Made by a program: the position numbers and the translations under genes. From Hyphomicrobiales bacterium (GTDB lineage: Bacteria; Pseudomonadota; Alphaproteobacteria; Rhizobiales; Rhizobiaceae), in contig UBJO01000016.1 in assembly GCA_900465665.1 (NCBI GenBank), positions 124,001-188,000 of the forward strand: a stretch of DNA of 64,000 bases, read 5' to 3'. Positions 8,686-19,004 of this stretch are shown in pieces. The notes under the pieces are model-generated. The model saw nothing but the letters and a program-made list of their open reading frames with translations. It ran no database searches and had not been told where the DNA came from. Within the stretch, counting starts at the first letter, position 1. Every line of letters begins with the position of its first letter.

Positions 8686-9716
8686 CGCAGCATCGCCTTG
8701 ACATCGACCGTCTGGCCGCTGGCTGCGCTGTCATAGGCGGCCTCGACGAGCGCGAAGGTCTTGAGATTGTCGGCGCCCGAGGTCGAGGTCTCGCCGCCGG
8801 CGGCCAGACGCTCGGCCCAATGCTGCTGGATGGCGTAGACGCTTTCCTGGATATTGTGCCAGGGGCGCGATGCCCAGGAGAGCAGCGTCGGCGACACGTC
8901 CGAGACCTCGGTGCCGTTCTTGCCGGTCACTTGGAGCTTGTAGCCCTGCGACAGGCGGATGCTGCCTTCGGTGCCGTCGAGTTCGATCAGCGTTTCGGGG
9001 AAGGGCTCGGTGGAGAGCTTGGAGGCATAGCTGACATCGACGATCGAGGTCGCGCCGTTTTCGTGGTCGAGCAGGATGGTGGCGACGTCCTCGCCCTTGA
9101 TCCTGGGGTTGACGCGCTTCGTGCGGGCGCTGAGCGCTGCCACGTCGCCCAGGATATAGCGAGCGATATCGAGCGTATGGATGCCGAGATCCTCGATGAT
9201 GAAGCGCTCGCCCTCCGCGAGATAGGGCTGGCCCGAGAAGACGTCATAGCCCGAACGGAACGAGAAGCGGCCCCAGAAAGGCTGGCCGATCGCGCCGGAT
9301 TCCAGAACCTTCTTCACGGCCTGGATCGGCGTCTGCCAGCGGAAGTTCTCATGCACCATCAGGGGCAGCCCGGCATCGGCGCAAACCTTGACCATGGCCT
9401 TGGCGTCGTCGAGTGTCTTGGCGAATGGCTTCTGGCAGATCGCCGGCACATTGTGCGAGGCGGCCATCTCGACCAAAGCGCGGTGGCTCTGGACGGTGGT
9501 GGCGATGTCGACGAAATCGAAGCCGCCATCGGCAAACATCTGGGCGGCATCGCTATAGCGCCTGTCGATGCCGAACTGGTCACCGACGATCTTCAGCCGC
9601 TCGGGGTCGCGATCGCAGATCGCCACGATCGAAGCCCCGGCCACGTCCTGCCACGCATGCATCTGGTTGACCGCGAAAAAGCCGCAGCCGATGAGTGCGC
9701 CATTCAATTCCGTCAT
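8682..9716 (-). CDS. apsD: Gfo/Idh/MocA oxidoreductase, probable D-apiose dehydrogenase
   Basis: A 344-residue NAD(P)-dependent dehydrogenase. It has an N-terminal Rossmann motif (GCGFFAVNQMHAW, residues about 11-23), the family lysine in CQKPFAKTLDDA, and a C-terminal alpha/beta domain with the DLGIHTLDIARY segment. The family oxidises sugar hydroxyls. In the D-apiose pathway ApsD converts D-apiose to D-apionolactone. It sits between the transporter (gap 3 nt) and apnL (4-nt overlap), exactly where the first catabolic step would be. Family is certain; substrate is inferred from the complete set of later pathway enzymes. Confidence 0.88.
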   Translation of the reverse strand: MTELNGALIGCGFFAVNQMHAWQDVAGASIVAICDRDPERLKIVGDQFGIDRRYSDAAQMFADGGFDFVDIATTVQSHRALVEMAASHNVPAICQKPFAKTLDDAKAMVKVCADAGLPLMVHENFRWQTPIQAVKKVLESGAIGQPFWGRFSFRSGYDVFSGQPYLAEGERFIIEDLGIHTLDIARYILGDVAALSARTKRVNPRIKGEDVATILLDHENGATSIVDVSYASKLSTEPFPETLIELDGTEGSIRLSQGYKLQVTGKNGTEVSDVSPTLLSWASRPWHNIQESVYAIQQHWAERLAAGGETSTSGADNLKTFALVEAAYDSAASGQTVDVKAMLR

Positions 9717-9719
9717 TGC

Positions 9720-10784
9720 TTATCCTGCCTTTGCCATTTGCATGAGAGTCACGCGCTGTTGCAGACGGCGCTGCGCCTGATCCACCACAACCGCGATAAT
9801 AATCACCAGCCCCTTGATGACCATCTGCCAGAAGGACGAGACGCCCATCATGACCAGTCCGTCCGACAGGATGCCGATGACGAAGGCGCCGATGATCGTG
9901 CCGCCGATCGTGCCGCGCCCGCCCGACATAGAGGTCCCGCCGAGCACCGCCGCGGCGATCGCGTTCAATTCGAAGCTTTCGCCGGTGGCCGGATGCGAGG
10001 CCATCAGTTCGGACGAGATGATGAGACCGACGATCGCCGCGCACAGGCCCGAGAACATGTAGACGAAGATCTTCACGACATCGACCCGGATGCCGGACAT
10101 GCGCGCCGCTCGCTCGTTGCCGCCGACGGCGAAGATATGCCGGCCGATCGGCGTCGAGCGCGCCACGTAGGCGGCAATTAGGGCAAGCACGATCAGAATC
10201 CAGATGGAAACAGGCAGGCCCAGCATGCGGCCGGCGCCGAAGACGTCGAAGCCCGTCGTCATGTATTCCGGCTTGCCCACGAGATTGGGGAAGGTCTGGC
10301 CGTCGGAGGAGAGCAGCGCGAGCCCGCGTGCGATATAAAGCGTGCCGAGCGTCGCGATGAACGGCGCGACGTTGAGCTTGGTGATCAACAACCCGTTGAT
10401 CAGGCCGATCGCCAGGCCGACGGCCAGCGTGATCAGCACGATCTCATAGATGTTGAAGAAGATCGTGTAGCCGATCGGCAGTTCCACGCCGTTGAGGATC
10501 AAGGCGCCCGCGACCATGCCGCACAGGCCGACGATCGAGCCGACTGAAAGATCGATACCGCCGGTGATGATGACGAAGGTCATGCCCATGGCCAAGAAGG
10601 CATTAAGCGCGACGTGCTTCGACATCAGGATCATGTTGGCCGTCGATGTGAAGTTCGGCGCGAAGATCGCGAAGAAGATGATCACGGCAAAAAGGGCGAT
10701 GAAGGTTCTGAGCTTCATCAGGGTGAGGAGAATGGAGCCGCTCGAACGCTTGGCCCCGAATGTGGATGAGGTGTCCGCCGTCAT
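9720..10784 (-). CDS. Ribose-type sugar ABC transporter permease (D-apiose)
   Basis: A 354-residue RbsC-family permease with about ten hydrophobic segments and the family signatures GGIDLSVGSIVGLCGMVAG and LGGTSMSGGRGTIGGTIIGA. It forms a homodimeric channel for a monosaccharide, with the ATPase encoded just upstream (4-nt ATGA overlap). Because apsD follows after 3 nt, D-apiose is the likely substrate. D-apiose-binding proteins of this transporter class started the published work on apiose catabolism. Confidence 0.93.
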   Translation of the reverse strand: MTADTSSTFGAKRSSGSILLTLMKLRTFIALFAVIIFFAIFAPNFTSTANMILMSKHVALNAFLAMGMTFVIITGGIDLSVGSIVGLCGMVAGALILNGVELPIGYTIFFNIYEIVLITLAVGLAIGLINGLLITKLNVAPFIATLGTLYIARGLALLSSDGQTFPNLVGKPEYMTTGFDVFGAGRMLGLPVSIWILIVLALIAAYVARSTPIGRHIFAVGGNERAARMSGIRVDVVKIFVYMFSGLCAAIVGLIISSELMASHPATGESFELNAIAAAVLGGTSMSGGRGTIGGTIIGAFVIGILSDGLVMMGVSSFWQMVIKGLVIIIAVVVDQAQRRLQQRVTLMQMAKAG

Positions 10785-12325
10785 GACGCGAGCTTTCCCT
10801 GGTGTCCGTGACCTTTGGCCGATGCCGCGATGATAGCCTCTTCCGTTGCTTCGCTTCTGTCGAAGACGGCGACCAGCTTGCCGTTGCTGAGAACGGCGAT
10901 GCGGTCGGAAAGGGCCATGACCTCTTCAAGGTCTGAGGTTGAAAACAATATTGCGAGGCCCTTGGCGGCCAGCCTGCGCATGGTGCGGAACACGTCCGCC
11001 TTGGCGCCAACGTCAATACCGCGGCTGGGCTCGTCCATCAGGAGAACCTTTGGATTGGTCATCAGCGCCTTACCGATGACCACCTTCTGCTGGTTGCCGC
11101 CGGACATCGAGGTGACTTCGAATTCCGGGTTCGGCGCCTTGATGGAGAGATCGCGGATCATGTCGTTAATGCCCTGCCTTTCGGCACCGGCCTTGATGTG
11201 AAAGATCCGCGTGAAGTGATCGAGGCTGGCGAGCGTCAGATTGCTGGCGATGGAGAGCACCTGCACCAATCCTTCGCGCTGCCGGTCCTCGGGGATGAGG
11301 GCAAGCCCCTTCCTGATCCGCCCCGTCGTGTCTTGCGCGCGCACTTCCTGGCCATCGATGAAGATCTTGCCGGTCGAGTGCTTGTGACGTCCGATCACGC
11401 ATTCGAAGAACTCGCTGCGTCCGGCGCCCATCAGGCCGTAGATACCGAGGATCTCGCCCGCGCGCACCGAGAGCGAGACGTGATCGACTGCCAGGCCGCC
11501 GGTTCTGCGCGGCAGGCTGATCTCTTCGGCGCGGAAGGCTTCCGGCCCGAGCTCATGGTCGGCCGCCTTGGCGAAGTCCTTGGCGTCGGAGCCGATCATC
11601 GAGCGGACGATCCACTTGGTGTCGATGTCGCGAACCATCGCATGGCCGGTGATCTGGCCGTCGCGCAGCACGGTGATGTAATCGCCGATCCGCATCAGCT
11701 CTTCCAGCCGGTGCGAGATGTAGACGATGGCGACACCCTGCGCCTTCAGTTCGGCGATGACCTTGAACAGGATTTCGACCTCGGCCGCAGATAGCGCCGA
11801 TGTCGGTTCGTCCATGATCAGGATGCGGGCGTTGAGCGACATCGCCTTTGCGATCTCGACAAGCTGCTGCTGGCCGATCGGCAGGTCCTCGACCATGGTT
11901 TCGGCATTGATGCCGGCATCCAGCCGTTTCAGAAAGGCGTTGGCCTTTTCGATCTGCGCCTTGTGATCGATGCCGCGAATGCCGCGGGTGATCTCGCGGG
12001 TGGCGAAGATGTTTTCGGCCACCGTCATGTTGGCGAAGAGGTTGAGCTCCTGGAAGATCATGCCGATGCCGTGGGCCTGGGCGTCGGCAGGGCTATCGAA
12101 GGAGACCGTTTCGCCATCGAGGACGATGCGTCCAAGCGTTGGCCGCTCGACGCCGGCGATGATCTTCATCAGCGTCGATTTTCCAGCGCCATTCTCGCCC
12201 ACCAGCACATTGACCGCGCCGCGCCGGAGCTCGAGGTCGGCGCGCTTGACGGCGATGATGCCGGAGTAGACCTTGGACACCTCTTCGAGGCGAAGGATAA
12301 CGTCGTGTTCGATCGTTTCGCTCAT
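10781..12325 (-). CDS. Ribose-type sugar ABC transporter ATPase (D-apiose)
   Basis: A 514-residue protein with two fused nucleotide-binding domains, as in RbsA/XylG. The first has a canonical Walker A (GENGAGKST, about residues 43-51), signature LPIGQQQLVEIAKA and Walker B ILIMDEPTSAL. The second has the usual degenerate Walker A (GLMGAGRSE), with signature MSGGNQQKVVIGKA and LLMDEPSRGID. The ATG two bases after the lipoprotein gene stop gives the normal family N-terminus; the longer open frame upstream is discarded. It energises uptake through the downstream permease. Confidence 0.94.
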   Translation of the reverse strand: MSETIEHDVILRLEEVSKVYSGIIAVKRADLELRRGAVNVLVGENGAGKSTLMKIIAGVERPTLGRIVLDGETVSFDSPADAQAHGIGMIFQELNLFANMTVAENIFATREITRGIRGIDHKAQIEKANAFLKRLDAGINAETMVEDLPIGQQQLVEIAKAMSLNARILIMDEPTSALSAAEVEILFKVIAELKAQGVAIVYISHRLEELMRIGDYITVLRDGQITGHAMVRDIDTKWIVRSMIGSDAKDFAKAADHELGPEAFRAEEISLPRRTGGLAVDHVSLSVRAGEILGIYGLMGAGRSEFFECVIGRHKHSTGKIFIDGQEVRAQDTTGRIRKGLALIPEDRQREGLVQVLSIASNLTLASLDHFTRIFHIKAGAERQGINDMIRDLSIKAPNPEFEVTSMSGGNQQKVVIGKALMTNPKVLLMDEPSRGIDVGAKADVFRTMRRLAAKGLAILFSTSDLEEVMALSDRIAVLSNGKLVAVFDRSEATEEAIIAASAKGHGHQGKLAS

Positions 12326-12327
12326 CG

Positions 12328-12972
12328 CTACGGCCCCACCGTCAGTTCGGCCGGGGTCACCAGCGGCAACTGGCCGGATGCCGGCAGCGGGAAGGCGCCG
12401 GTGACCGTCACGCTCTTGCCGGTGAGGCCGTCGCGCGGCAGGGGCGCCAGGAGGGCGGTGTTGATCTTCTCGTTGAACGCCTTGCCGAATTGTGCCCACT
12501 CGATCTGGTTCTTGAACTCGTTGAAATTGACGAACTCAAGCGTGTCGCGCAGCGCCGTTCCTCGCACGGCGGGGCCGATCTGCACCTTGGCGTCGGCCTT
12601 GCCGTCGCCATCGGCGTCCACATCGATCGTGGCCGCGCGCGATGCGGTATCGGCGGCGACGACCTTGCCGCTCAGCTTGACCGCATAGGTCCACGGCGCG
12701 CTCGCCTGTTTGCGTGTATTGCCGTATTTCTCGCCGGCCTGATCAGGGCTCGACGCGGCAAGCGCCGCGACGTCCTTCAGCTCGCCGGCCCGTTTTTGCA
12801 GATAGGGAATTGCCTGCGACTGCCAGATGGCCTCGACCTTCGCCGCGGGATCGAAGGCGCTCTTGGCGGTTTCCGCCGCCTTTTCTTCCGCCGTCGGCGT
12901 TTTGATGATTTTGCAGCCCGGCAGTGCCATCGCAAGCAATGCGATCACAACCGCGCTTCTGACCCTCGCCAT
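12328..12972 (-). CDS. DUF2291 lipoprotein of sugar ABC transporter operon
   Basis: A 214-residue protein with a lipoprotein signal: a hydrophobic stretch ends at LPGC, making Cys20 the lipidation site. The C-terminal half (NFNEFKNQIEWAQFGKAFNE, then a beta-rich end) is typical of DUF2291. This family is found almost only beside RbsABC-type transporter genes in alphaproteobacteria and has no established function. It lies between binding protein and ATPase, 2 nt before the latter. An accessory role in uptake at the membrane is likely but unproven. Confidence 0.87.
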   Translation of the reverse strand: MARVRSAVVIALLAMALPGCKIIKTPTAEEKAAETAKSAFDPAAKVEAIWQSQAIPYLQKRAGELKDVAALAASSPDQAGEKYGNTRKQASAPWTYAVKLSGKVVAADTASRAATIDVDADGDGKADAKVQIGPAVRGTALRDTLEFVNFNEFKNQIEWAQFGKAFNEKINTALLAPLPRDGLTGKSVTVTGAFPLPASGQLPLVTPAELTVGP

Positions 12973-13008
12973 CCACGAAACTCCAATCTTATGGAATAGG
13001 ATAAGAAA

Positions 13009-13036
13009 CGAAGAGCGCGGATGATCGCGCTCTTCG
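13009..13036 (-). terminator. Terminator-like hairpin after binding-protein gene
   Basis: Perfect 11-bp stem CGAAGAGCGCG / CGCGCTCTTCG with a 6-nt loop, followed on the minus strand by TTTCTTAT. It lies between the binding-protein stop (13057) and the DUF2291 gene. As a partial intrinsic terminator it would leave the binding-protein mRNA more abundant than the membrane-component mRNA. Confidence 0.7.
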
Positions 13037-13056
13037 CCAGTGGTCTCAAGCTGTCG

Positions 13057-14902
<1,846 letters not shown>

Positions 14903-14941
14903 GTTTCCTCACTTCGTGTTTTGATGAAATTGTTAACGTTG

Positions 14942-14955
14942 CTGGTATGATGAGT
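14942..14955 (-). promoter_or_regulatory. Second copy of putative GntR operator, upstream of apnO
   Basis: CTGGTATGATGAGT on the plus strand differs at one base from CTGGTATAATGAGT at 18891-18904 in front of oiaX. It lies 40-53 bp before the apnO start. Repetition of a 14-mer at two promoters of one pathway, one of them beside the regulator gene, points to a shared regulator site. Confidence 0.55.
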
Positions 14956-14978
14956 CAATCACCATCCCAGAATAAGTA

Positions 14979-15416
14979 TCACTTAACCGCGTCGAGCCTG
15001 TTGATGGCGGCGACGTAGCCTGCGGAAGCGCCTCCCGGGTCGAAGTCTGAAGCGAGCGAGGTGTCGACGATCGACTTGGCAAGCTCCGGACCGATCACGC
15101 GTGCGCCCATGGTGATGATCTGTGCATTGTTGGATTTTGCAGCGCGCTCGGCAGAATAAGTGTCGTGCGTCAGTGCGGCGCGGATGCCGGGAACCTTGTT
15201 GGCGGAAATCGAAACGCCGATGCCGGTGCCGCAGATCAGGATGCCGCGCTCATGCTGGCCGTCGACGATGGTCTGCGCGAGGTTCTGCGACAGGTCGGCG
15301 TAGAAGCCGGCCTGGCTGAGATCGTGCACTTCGAGGCCCGCCTTGGTGGCGAGGTGGGCGGCGATCACGTCAAGCAAGGGCTTACCGGCGCTATCCGCTC
15401 CGATGGCGATTTTCAT
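14979..15416 (-). CDS. derI: D-erythrulose 4-phosphate isomerase (RpiB family)
   Basis: A 145-residue RpiB-fold isomerase. The catalytic cysteine motif [16 protein letters not shown] is at residues 62-77. The N-terminal motif reads GADSAG (Ser9) where true ribose-5-phosphate isomerase B has DHAG. That Ser variant marks the EryI/DerI subfamily, which interconverts D-erythrulose 4-phosphate and D-erythrose 4-phosphate. The start at 15416 gives the family N-terminus; upstream codons are discarded. It lies 55 nt after lerI. The product feeds the pentose phosphate pathway and aromatic biosynthesis. Confidence 0.88.
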   Translation of the reverse strand: MKIAIGADSAGKPLLDVIAAHLATKAGLEVHDLSQAGFYADLSQNLAQTIVDGQHERGILICGTGIGVSISANKVPGIRAALTHDTYSAERAAKSNNAQIITMGARVIGPELAKSIVDTSLASDFDPGGASAGYVAAINRLDAVK

Positions 15417-15471
15417 GGTCCGTGTCCTTTCAATCTTTCGGGGGCTGGATGGATGGAATTGGTCGCTGCGA

Positions 15472-16230
15472 TCAGATGACCGCGGCAACGCGCTTCAAAA
15501 TGTCGAGATAGCCTTCGACGGCCCAGGCAGAGCGGCCGATGAACAGGCCATCGATGTGCGGCTGCGTGATCAGCTCCTCGCAATTGCCTGGATTGACGCT
15601 GCCGCCGTAGAGAACCGGAACCGCGCGACCGAGCGCATTCGCTGCCACATCGGCGATGCGCGCGTGGCGCTCGTCGGCATAGTCGGCGGTCGCCGGAATG
15701 CCGTTGACGCCGATCGCCCAAACGGGTTCGTAGGCAAGAAGAATTTCCGCGTCCTTGTCGGAGCTGTTGACGCGCGCCAGCGCGCCCTCAACCTGGCGCT
15801 TCAGTACCGCATCGGCGTCACCGGCATTGCGCTCAGCAAGCGTTTCGCCGATGCAGATCAGCGGGATCAGGCCGTGCTTGACAGCGCTCTCGACCTTCAG
15901 GCCGACGGTTTCGTCGGTCTCGCCGAAGTGCTCGCGGCGCTCGGAATGGCCGAGTTCGACGATGTCGAGGTTGCAATCCTTCAGCATCGGGGCCGAGATC
16001 TCGCCGGTCCAGGCGCCGGCGGCGTCCCAGTGCATGTTCTGCGCGCCGACCTTCACCGAGCTATCAGCGAGAGCCTTCTTGACTTCACGCACCGCCGTGA
16101 AGGGCGGGATGACGAAACGCTGGATATCCGCGTGACGATCGCCATCGGCAGCCGCGAGTTTCTCGGCGAAGGACAGAGCCTCGCCAAGCGTCTTGTTCAT
16201 CTTGAAGCTGGTGCCAACCCAGTAGCGCAT
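15472..16230 (-). CDS. lerI: L-erythrulose 1-phosphate isomerase (triosephosphate isomerase family)
   Basis: A 252-residue TIM barrel. Active-site elements are visible: Lys10 in SFKMNK, His in [11 protein letters not shown], Glu in YEPVWAIG, and phosphate loop YGGSVNPGN. It has SFKMN in place of the NWKMN of housekeeping TIM, as in EryH/LerI enzymes that isomerise tetrulose phosphates. The ATG at 16230 has GGAGGG seven bases ahead; a TTG six bases upstream is too close to that site. It begins 2 nt after oiaK. Expected role: L-erythrulose 1-phosphate to D-erythrulose 4-phosphate. Confidence 0.87.
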   Translation of the reverse strand: MRYWVGTSFKMNKTLGEALSFAEKLAAADGDRHADIQRFVIPPFTAVREVKKALADSSVKVGAQNMHWDAAGAWTGEISAPMLKDCNLDIVELGHSERREHFGETDETVGLKVESAVKHGLIPLICIGETLAERNAGDADAVLKRQVEGALARVNSSDKDAEILLAYEPVWAIGVNGIPATADYADERHARIADVAANALGRAVPVLYGGSVNPGNCEELITQPHIDGLFIGRSAWAVEGYLDILKRVAAVI

Positions 16231-16232
16231 GT

Positions 16233-17567
16233 TCAAGCCCTCCGTCCGTCGCGGATCTGTGCGAAATAGCCGTCGGTCCCGACCTGGCCGCCCTTGAGCG
16301 CGATCTGCAGACCGTTGGTCGGCGCGTAGTTGCCGTGCGCGGCGCAGAGCGGCGAACCGGGGGTCTGCGGCAGTGGCAGCAAGGTCGTCAAAGCGTCCAC
16401 ACGCAGCTGCTGCAACGCGTGGCTCGACGTGTCGCCGCCGGCGATGACCGCGCGGGGCAGCTTTTCGGTTTCGATCAACCGGCGCAGGATCGTGCCGAGA
16501 GCGGAGCCGAGGCGATGGCGGGAGCCGGGAATGCGATCGATATCGGTTCCCATGTCCGACGATGAGCCGAGTGCCGTATGAAGGATAACGCTGCGGCCTT
16601 CCTTCAGGCGCTGGACGCCATCGGCAACAGCCGCGTCGATGGCGCGGTCACCGCTTTCGCCAACGAGATCGAGCGGATCGACGGCAATGCCGTCAAAGCC
16701 GTTTTCGGTCGCGTTGCGGATCTGCCGTTCGGTGGTTGGCGAAACGCTTCCCGAGACGACGGCGAGGCGATCGACCTTGCCGGGCTCGGCGAAGGTCGTC
16801 GGTTCTCCAAGCAGGCCTTCAGCCTTCCACGCCTGCAACAATGCGTATTCGACGCCTGACGAGCCGGCTGTGAACAGGCCGCCGTCGCGCTTGGCCCGCC
16901 AGACCTGACGGCCGGCGAGAGCCTGCGACTGGGCGCTGTCCACGTCGATCAGCAGGATGCCATCGAGGTCCGCGATCGTCTTGTCGATGCGCTGGTCGGC
17001 ATCGGCAGCCGCGGTGGTGACGATATCGGCGAGCGCTACGGGCAGCGCCGTCTGCTTCGCCAGATGCAGGGTGAGGTCGGCTTCCGACATCGGCGTCACC
17101 GGATGGCGGCTCATGACGGGATGGCGGTCGATACGGTAGTAGCGATCCTGGTAGGCGGCGAAGAGATTGCCGAACGCCGTGAAGCGCTTCAGCTGCGGGG
17201 CGCCGACGACAACAGGCACGACAGGCTGTCCATAGAGCGCCTTGCCGATTTCGATCGCCTTGCCGATGTTACCGATCGCAGGGCTGGAATCGAAGGTCGA
17301 GCAGACCTTGTAATGGCAGATGTCGGCATCGAGTGCCTTCAGCCATTCGAAGATCGCCGGCAGATGCTTTTCCATCCATTCCGGCGTTTCGCTGCGGCTG
17401 GTGCCGGCGATGCCGAAGGCGCGGTAATCGGCGAAACGCTTGGCGGTCTCAGCGCTCGGGATGCCGAGAAAGAGCACGGTCGGCACGCCATTGGAAGCGA
17501 GCGCTTCCATAACGTCGGCCGAGCCGGTGAAATCGTCACCGTAATAGGTAAGGAGAGGTTTGGTCAT
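16233..17567 (-). CDS. oiaK: 3-oxo-isoapionate kinase (four-carbon acid sugar kinase family, DUF1537)
   Basis: A 444-residue two-domain acid-sugar kinase. The N-terminal YYGDDFTGSADVMEA (residues 8-22) is the family substrate-binding signature. The C-terminal domain carries the nucleotide-binding AGGDTSSHALQQL motif. The ATG at 17567, 4 nt after the oiaX stop, gives the normal family start; the longer open frame upstream overlaps oiaX and is rejected. DUF1537 kinases phosphorylate erythronate-like acids. Beside a RuBisCO-like protein and apnO, the expected reaction is 3-oxo-isoapionate to its 4-phosphate. Confidence 0.87.
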   Translation of the reverse strand: MTKPLLTYYGDDFTGSADVMEALASNGVPTVLFLGIPSAETAKRFADYRAFGIAGTSRSETPEWMEKHLPAIFEWLKALDADICHYKVCSTFDSSPAIGNIGKAIEIGKALYGQPVVPVVVGAPQLKRFTAFGNLFAAYQDRYYRIDRHPVMSRHPVTPMSEADLTLHLAKQTALPVALADIVTTAAADADQRIDKTIADLDGILLIDVDSAQSQALAGRQVWRAKRDGGLFTAGSSGVEYALLQAWKAEGLLGEPTTFAEPGKVDRLAVVSGSVSPTTERQIRNATENGFDGIAVDPLDLVGESGDRAIDAAVADGVQRLKEGRSVILHTALGSSSDMGTDIDRIPGSRHRLGSALGTILRRLIETEKLPRAVIAGGDTSSHALQQLRVDALTTLLPLPQTPGSPLCAAHGNYAPTNGLQIALKGGQVGTDGYFAQIRDGRRA

Positions 17568-17571
17568 GGTC

Positions 17572-18831
17572 TCAAGCTGCCTTGCCGTCGCCGAACTTCG
17601 CGATCGAGGCCGCGAGTTCCGGGTGATCCTTGGCGTATTCGTCGAGCGGGATGTCGGCGACCGCCGCCTGCCAGGCCTGCTGCACGGCGCGAACGCCGGC
17701 CGCCGGGCCGCCCGGATGACTGACGATGCCGCCGCCGCATAGATAGAGCAGGTCGGTAGTGCGGCCGGTGCGGTTATAGGTGTCCGGCGCCTGGCCACCC
17801 CACTGGCCGGAGCCTGCGACTGGCAACGGGCAATCGGCCTTGCTGAACAGCGGAGTGCTGACGGCCTTGAAGGATTCGACGAAACTGTCGTCCGGCTCCC
17901 AATACTTGATACGGATGCCGTTGATCTGGAATTGGTCGACGCCGAGCAGGCGCCAGAACTGCTGGTAGACCTTGAAGTCGAGACCGGCGCCTGGATCGCG
18001 GGTCAGGATGTCCCAGCCGTTGCGATGCGCATGCAGAACGAGGCCCGAGCGCTTGCGTAGGAAGCTCATACCGCCGAAGCCGATGGAATTGATGTTGACG
18101 ACGGCGCAGTTGCCGCCGGCTTTCAAAACGAGATCGTGATTGCGCATCATCTCGTCCGGATCGGCATGCGAAATGCCGAAAGCGTACATGACCTTCTTGC
18201 CGGTCTTCTGCTCGTGATCGAGGATCTTCGGCATGATGGCCGCGACGCGCTCCTTGAGCGGCGAATAGGCCGGGCTCATCAGCTTTTCGTCGTCCTTGAT
18301 GAAGTCGACGCCGGATTCGATCAGTTCGCCGACGAGCTCCGCCGTCTCATGCGGACGCAGGCCGAGCGCGGGCTTGACGATCGTGCCGATGATCGGACGG
18401 CCTTCGACGCCGGTGAGCTTGCGGCTGCCGGGCAGGCCGAATTGCGGGCCGGGATGGGCTGTGGCGAAGGCTTCAGGCAGCTTCATGTCGACGATGCGGA
18501 TGCCGCTCATGCCCTTGATCGAGAATACGCCGCCGATGGCGATGGTCATAAGTGCGGAGAGATCCGTGCCGATCGCGTCCATCGGGAAGGCGATATCGGC
18601 ATCGGCGCGGTGAATGGGGCCGCTGCCGGGTGCTACTTCCGGCCAGGTCGGGTATTCCGCATCGGGCAGGTGACGGATGGCGATAACGCGCGCCGCGACG
18701 CGCGCCTTCAGCTCTTCCGTCTCGCCGGGAACGGGGACGAACGTGCCGGTCGACTGATCGCTGGCGATCTTGGCGGCCATGGCCTCGACACTGCCAGTCG
18801 TTTCGATGCGGTAGGTAACTGTGATCATCAT
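17572..18831 (-). CDS. oiaX: RuBisCO-like protein, 3-oxo-isoapionate 4-phosphate decarboxylase candidate
   Basis: A 419-residue form-IV-like large-chain RuBisCO relative. Lys153 (KPALGLRP) and the metal-site cluster Lys179-Asp181-Glu182 (DFIKDDE) are retained, with His267/His269 in HAHRNG and the phosphate-site GGGIVSHPGG near residue 367. The loop-6 region reads GSGQWGGQ. No small subunit gene is present, so this is not a Calvin-cycle enzyme. Known apiose RLPs either decarboxylate 3-oxo-isoapionate 4-phosphate to L-erythrulose 1-phosphate (OiaX) or split it to phosphoglycerate and glycolate (OiaT). The presence of lerI and derI favours OiaX. It is the first gene of the operon, preceded by GGAGGAGC. 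Confidence 0.88.
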   Translation of the reverse strand: MMITVTYRIETTGSVEAMAAKIASDQSTGTFVPVPGETEELKARVAARVIAIRHLPDAEYPTWPEVAPGSGPIHRADADIAFPMDAIGTDLSALMTIAIGGVFSIKGMSGIRIVDMKLPEAFATAHPGPQFGLPGSRKLTGVEGRPIIGTIVKPALGLRPHETAELVGELIESGVDFIKDDEKLMSPAYSPLKERVAAIMPKILDHEQKTGKKVMYAFGISHADPDEMMRNHDLVLKAGGNCAVVNINSIGFGGMSFLRKRSGLVLHAHRNGWDILTRDPGAGLDFKVYQQFWRLLGVDQFQINGIRIKYWEPDDSFVESFKAVSTPLFSKADCPLPVAGSGQWGGQAPDTYNRTGRTTDLLYLCGGGIVSHPGGPAAGVRAVQQAWQAAVADIPLDEYAKDHPELAASIAKFGDGKAA

Positions 18832-18891
18832 GAGGTTTCGTTGCTCCTCCTGCCCAGGCCGAAAGTTTGCCATGGCGTCAACTCGTAAAAC

Positions 18892-18910
18892 TGGTATAAT
18901 GAGTATTCCA
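18892..18910. promoter_or_regulatory. Putative GntR-family operator
   Basis: TGGTATA-ATGAG-TATTCCA is a 19-bp imperfect palindrome (one mismatch between 7-bp arms) in the divergent oiaX/GntR spacer, 61 bp before oiaX. TGGTATA resembles half-sites of NanR/FadR-type GntR repressors. Its left half recurs in front of apnO. Confidence 0.6.
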
Positions 18911-19004
18911 ATTTGTGCAATGAGAATTTTTTGAAAGAGCACAGACCGATTTGAGACGACGGCCTTTCGTGCCGGGACGTTAGCATGCATAAAGGAGGGA
19001 TATT

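Noticed and set aside
8820..10181. Long plus-strand open frame of 453 codons
   Set aside because: Antisense to apsD and the sugar permease, both of which have clear motifs. It reads like a shadow frame.
17572..18831. Photosynthetic RuBisCO and carbon fixation
   Set aside because: The protein is short and of RuBisCO-like type, has no small subunit or phosphoribulokinase neighbour, and heads a sugar-acid operon.
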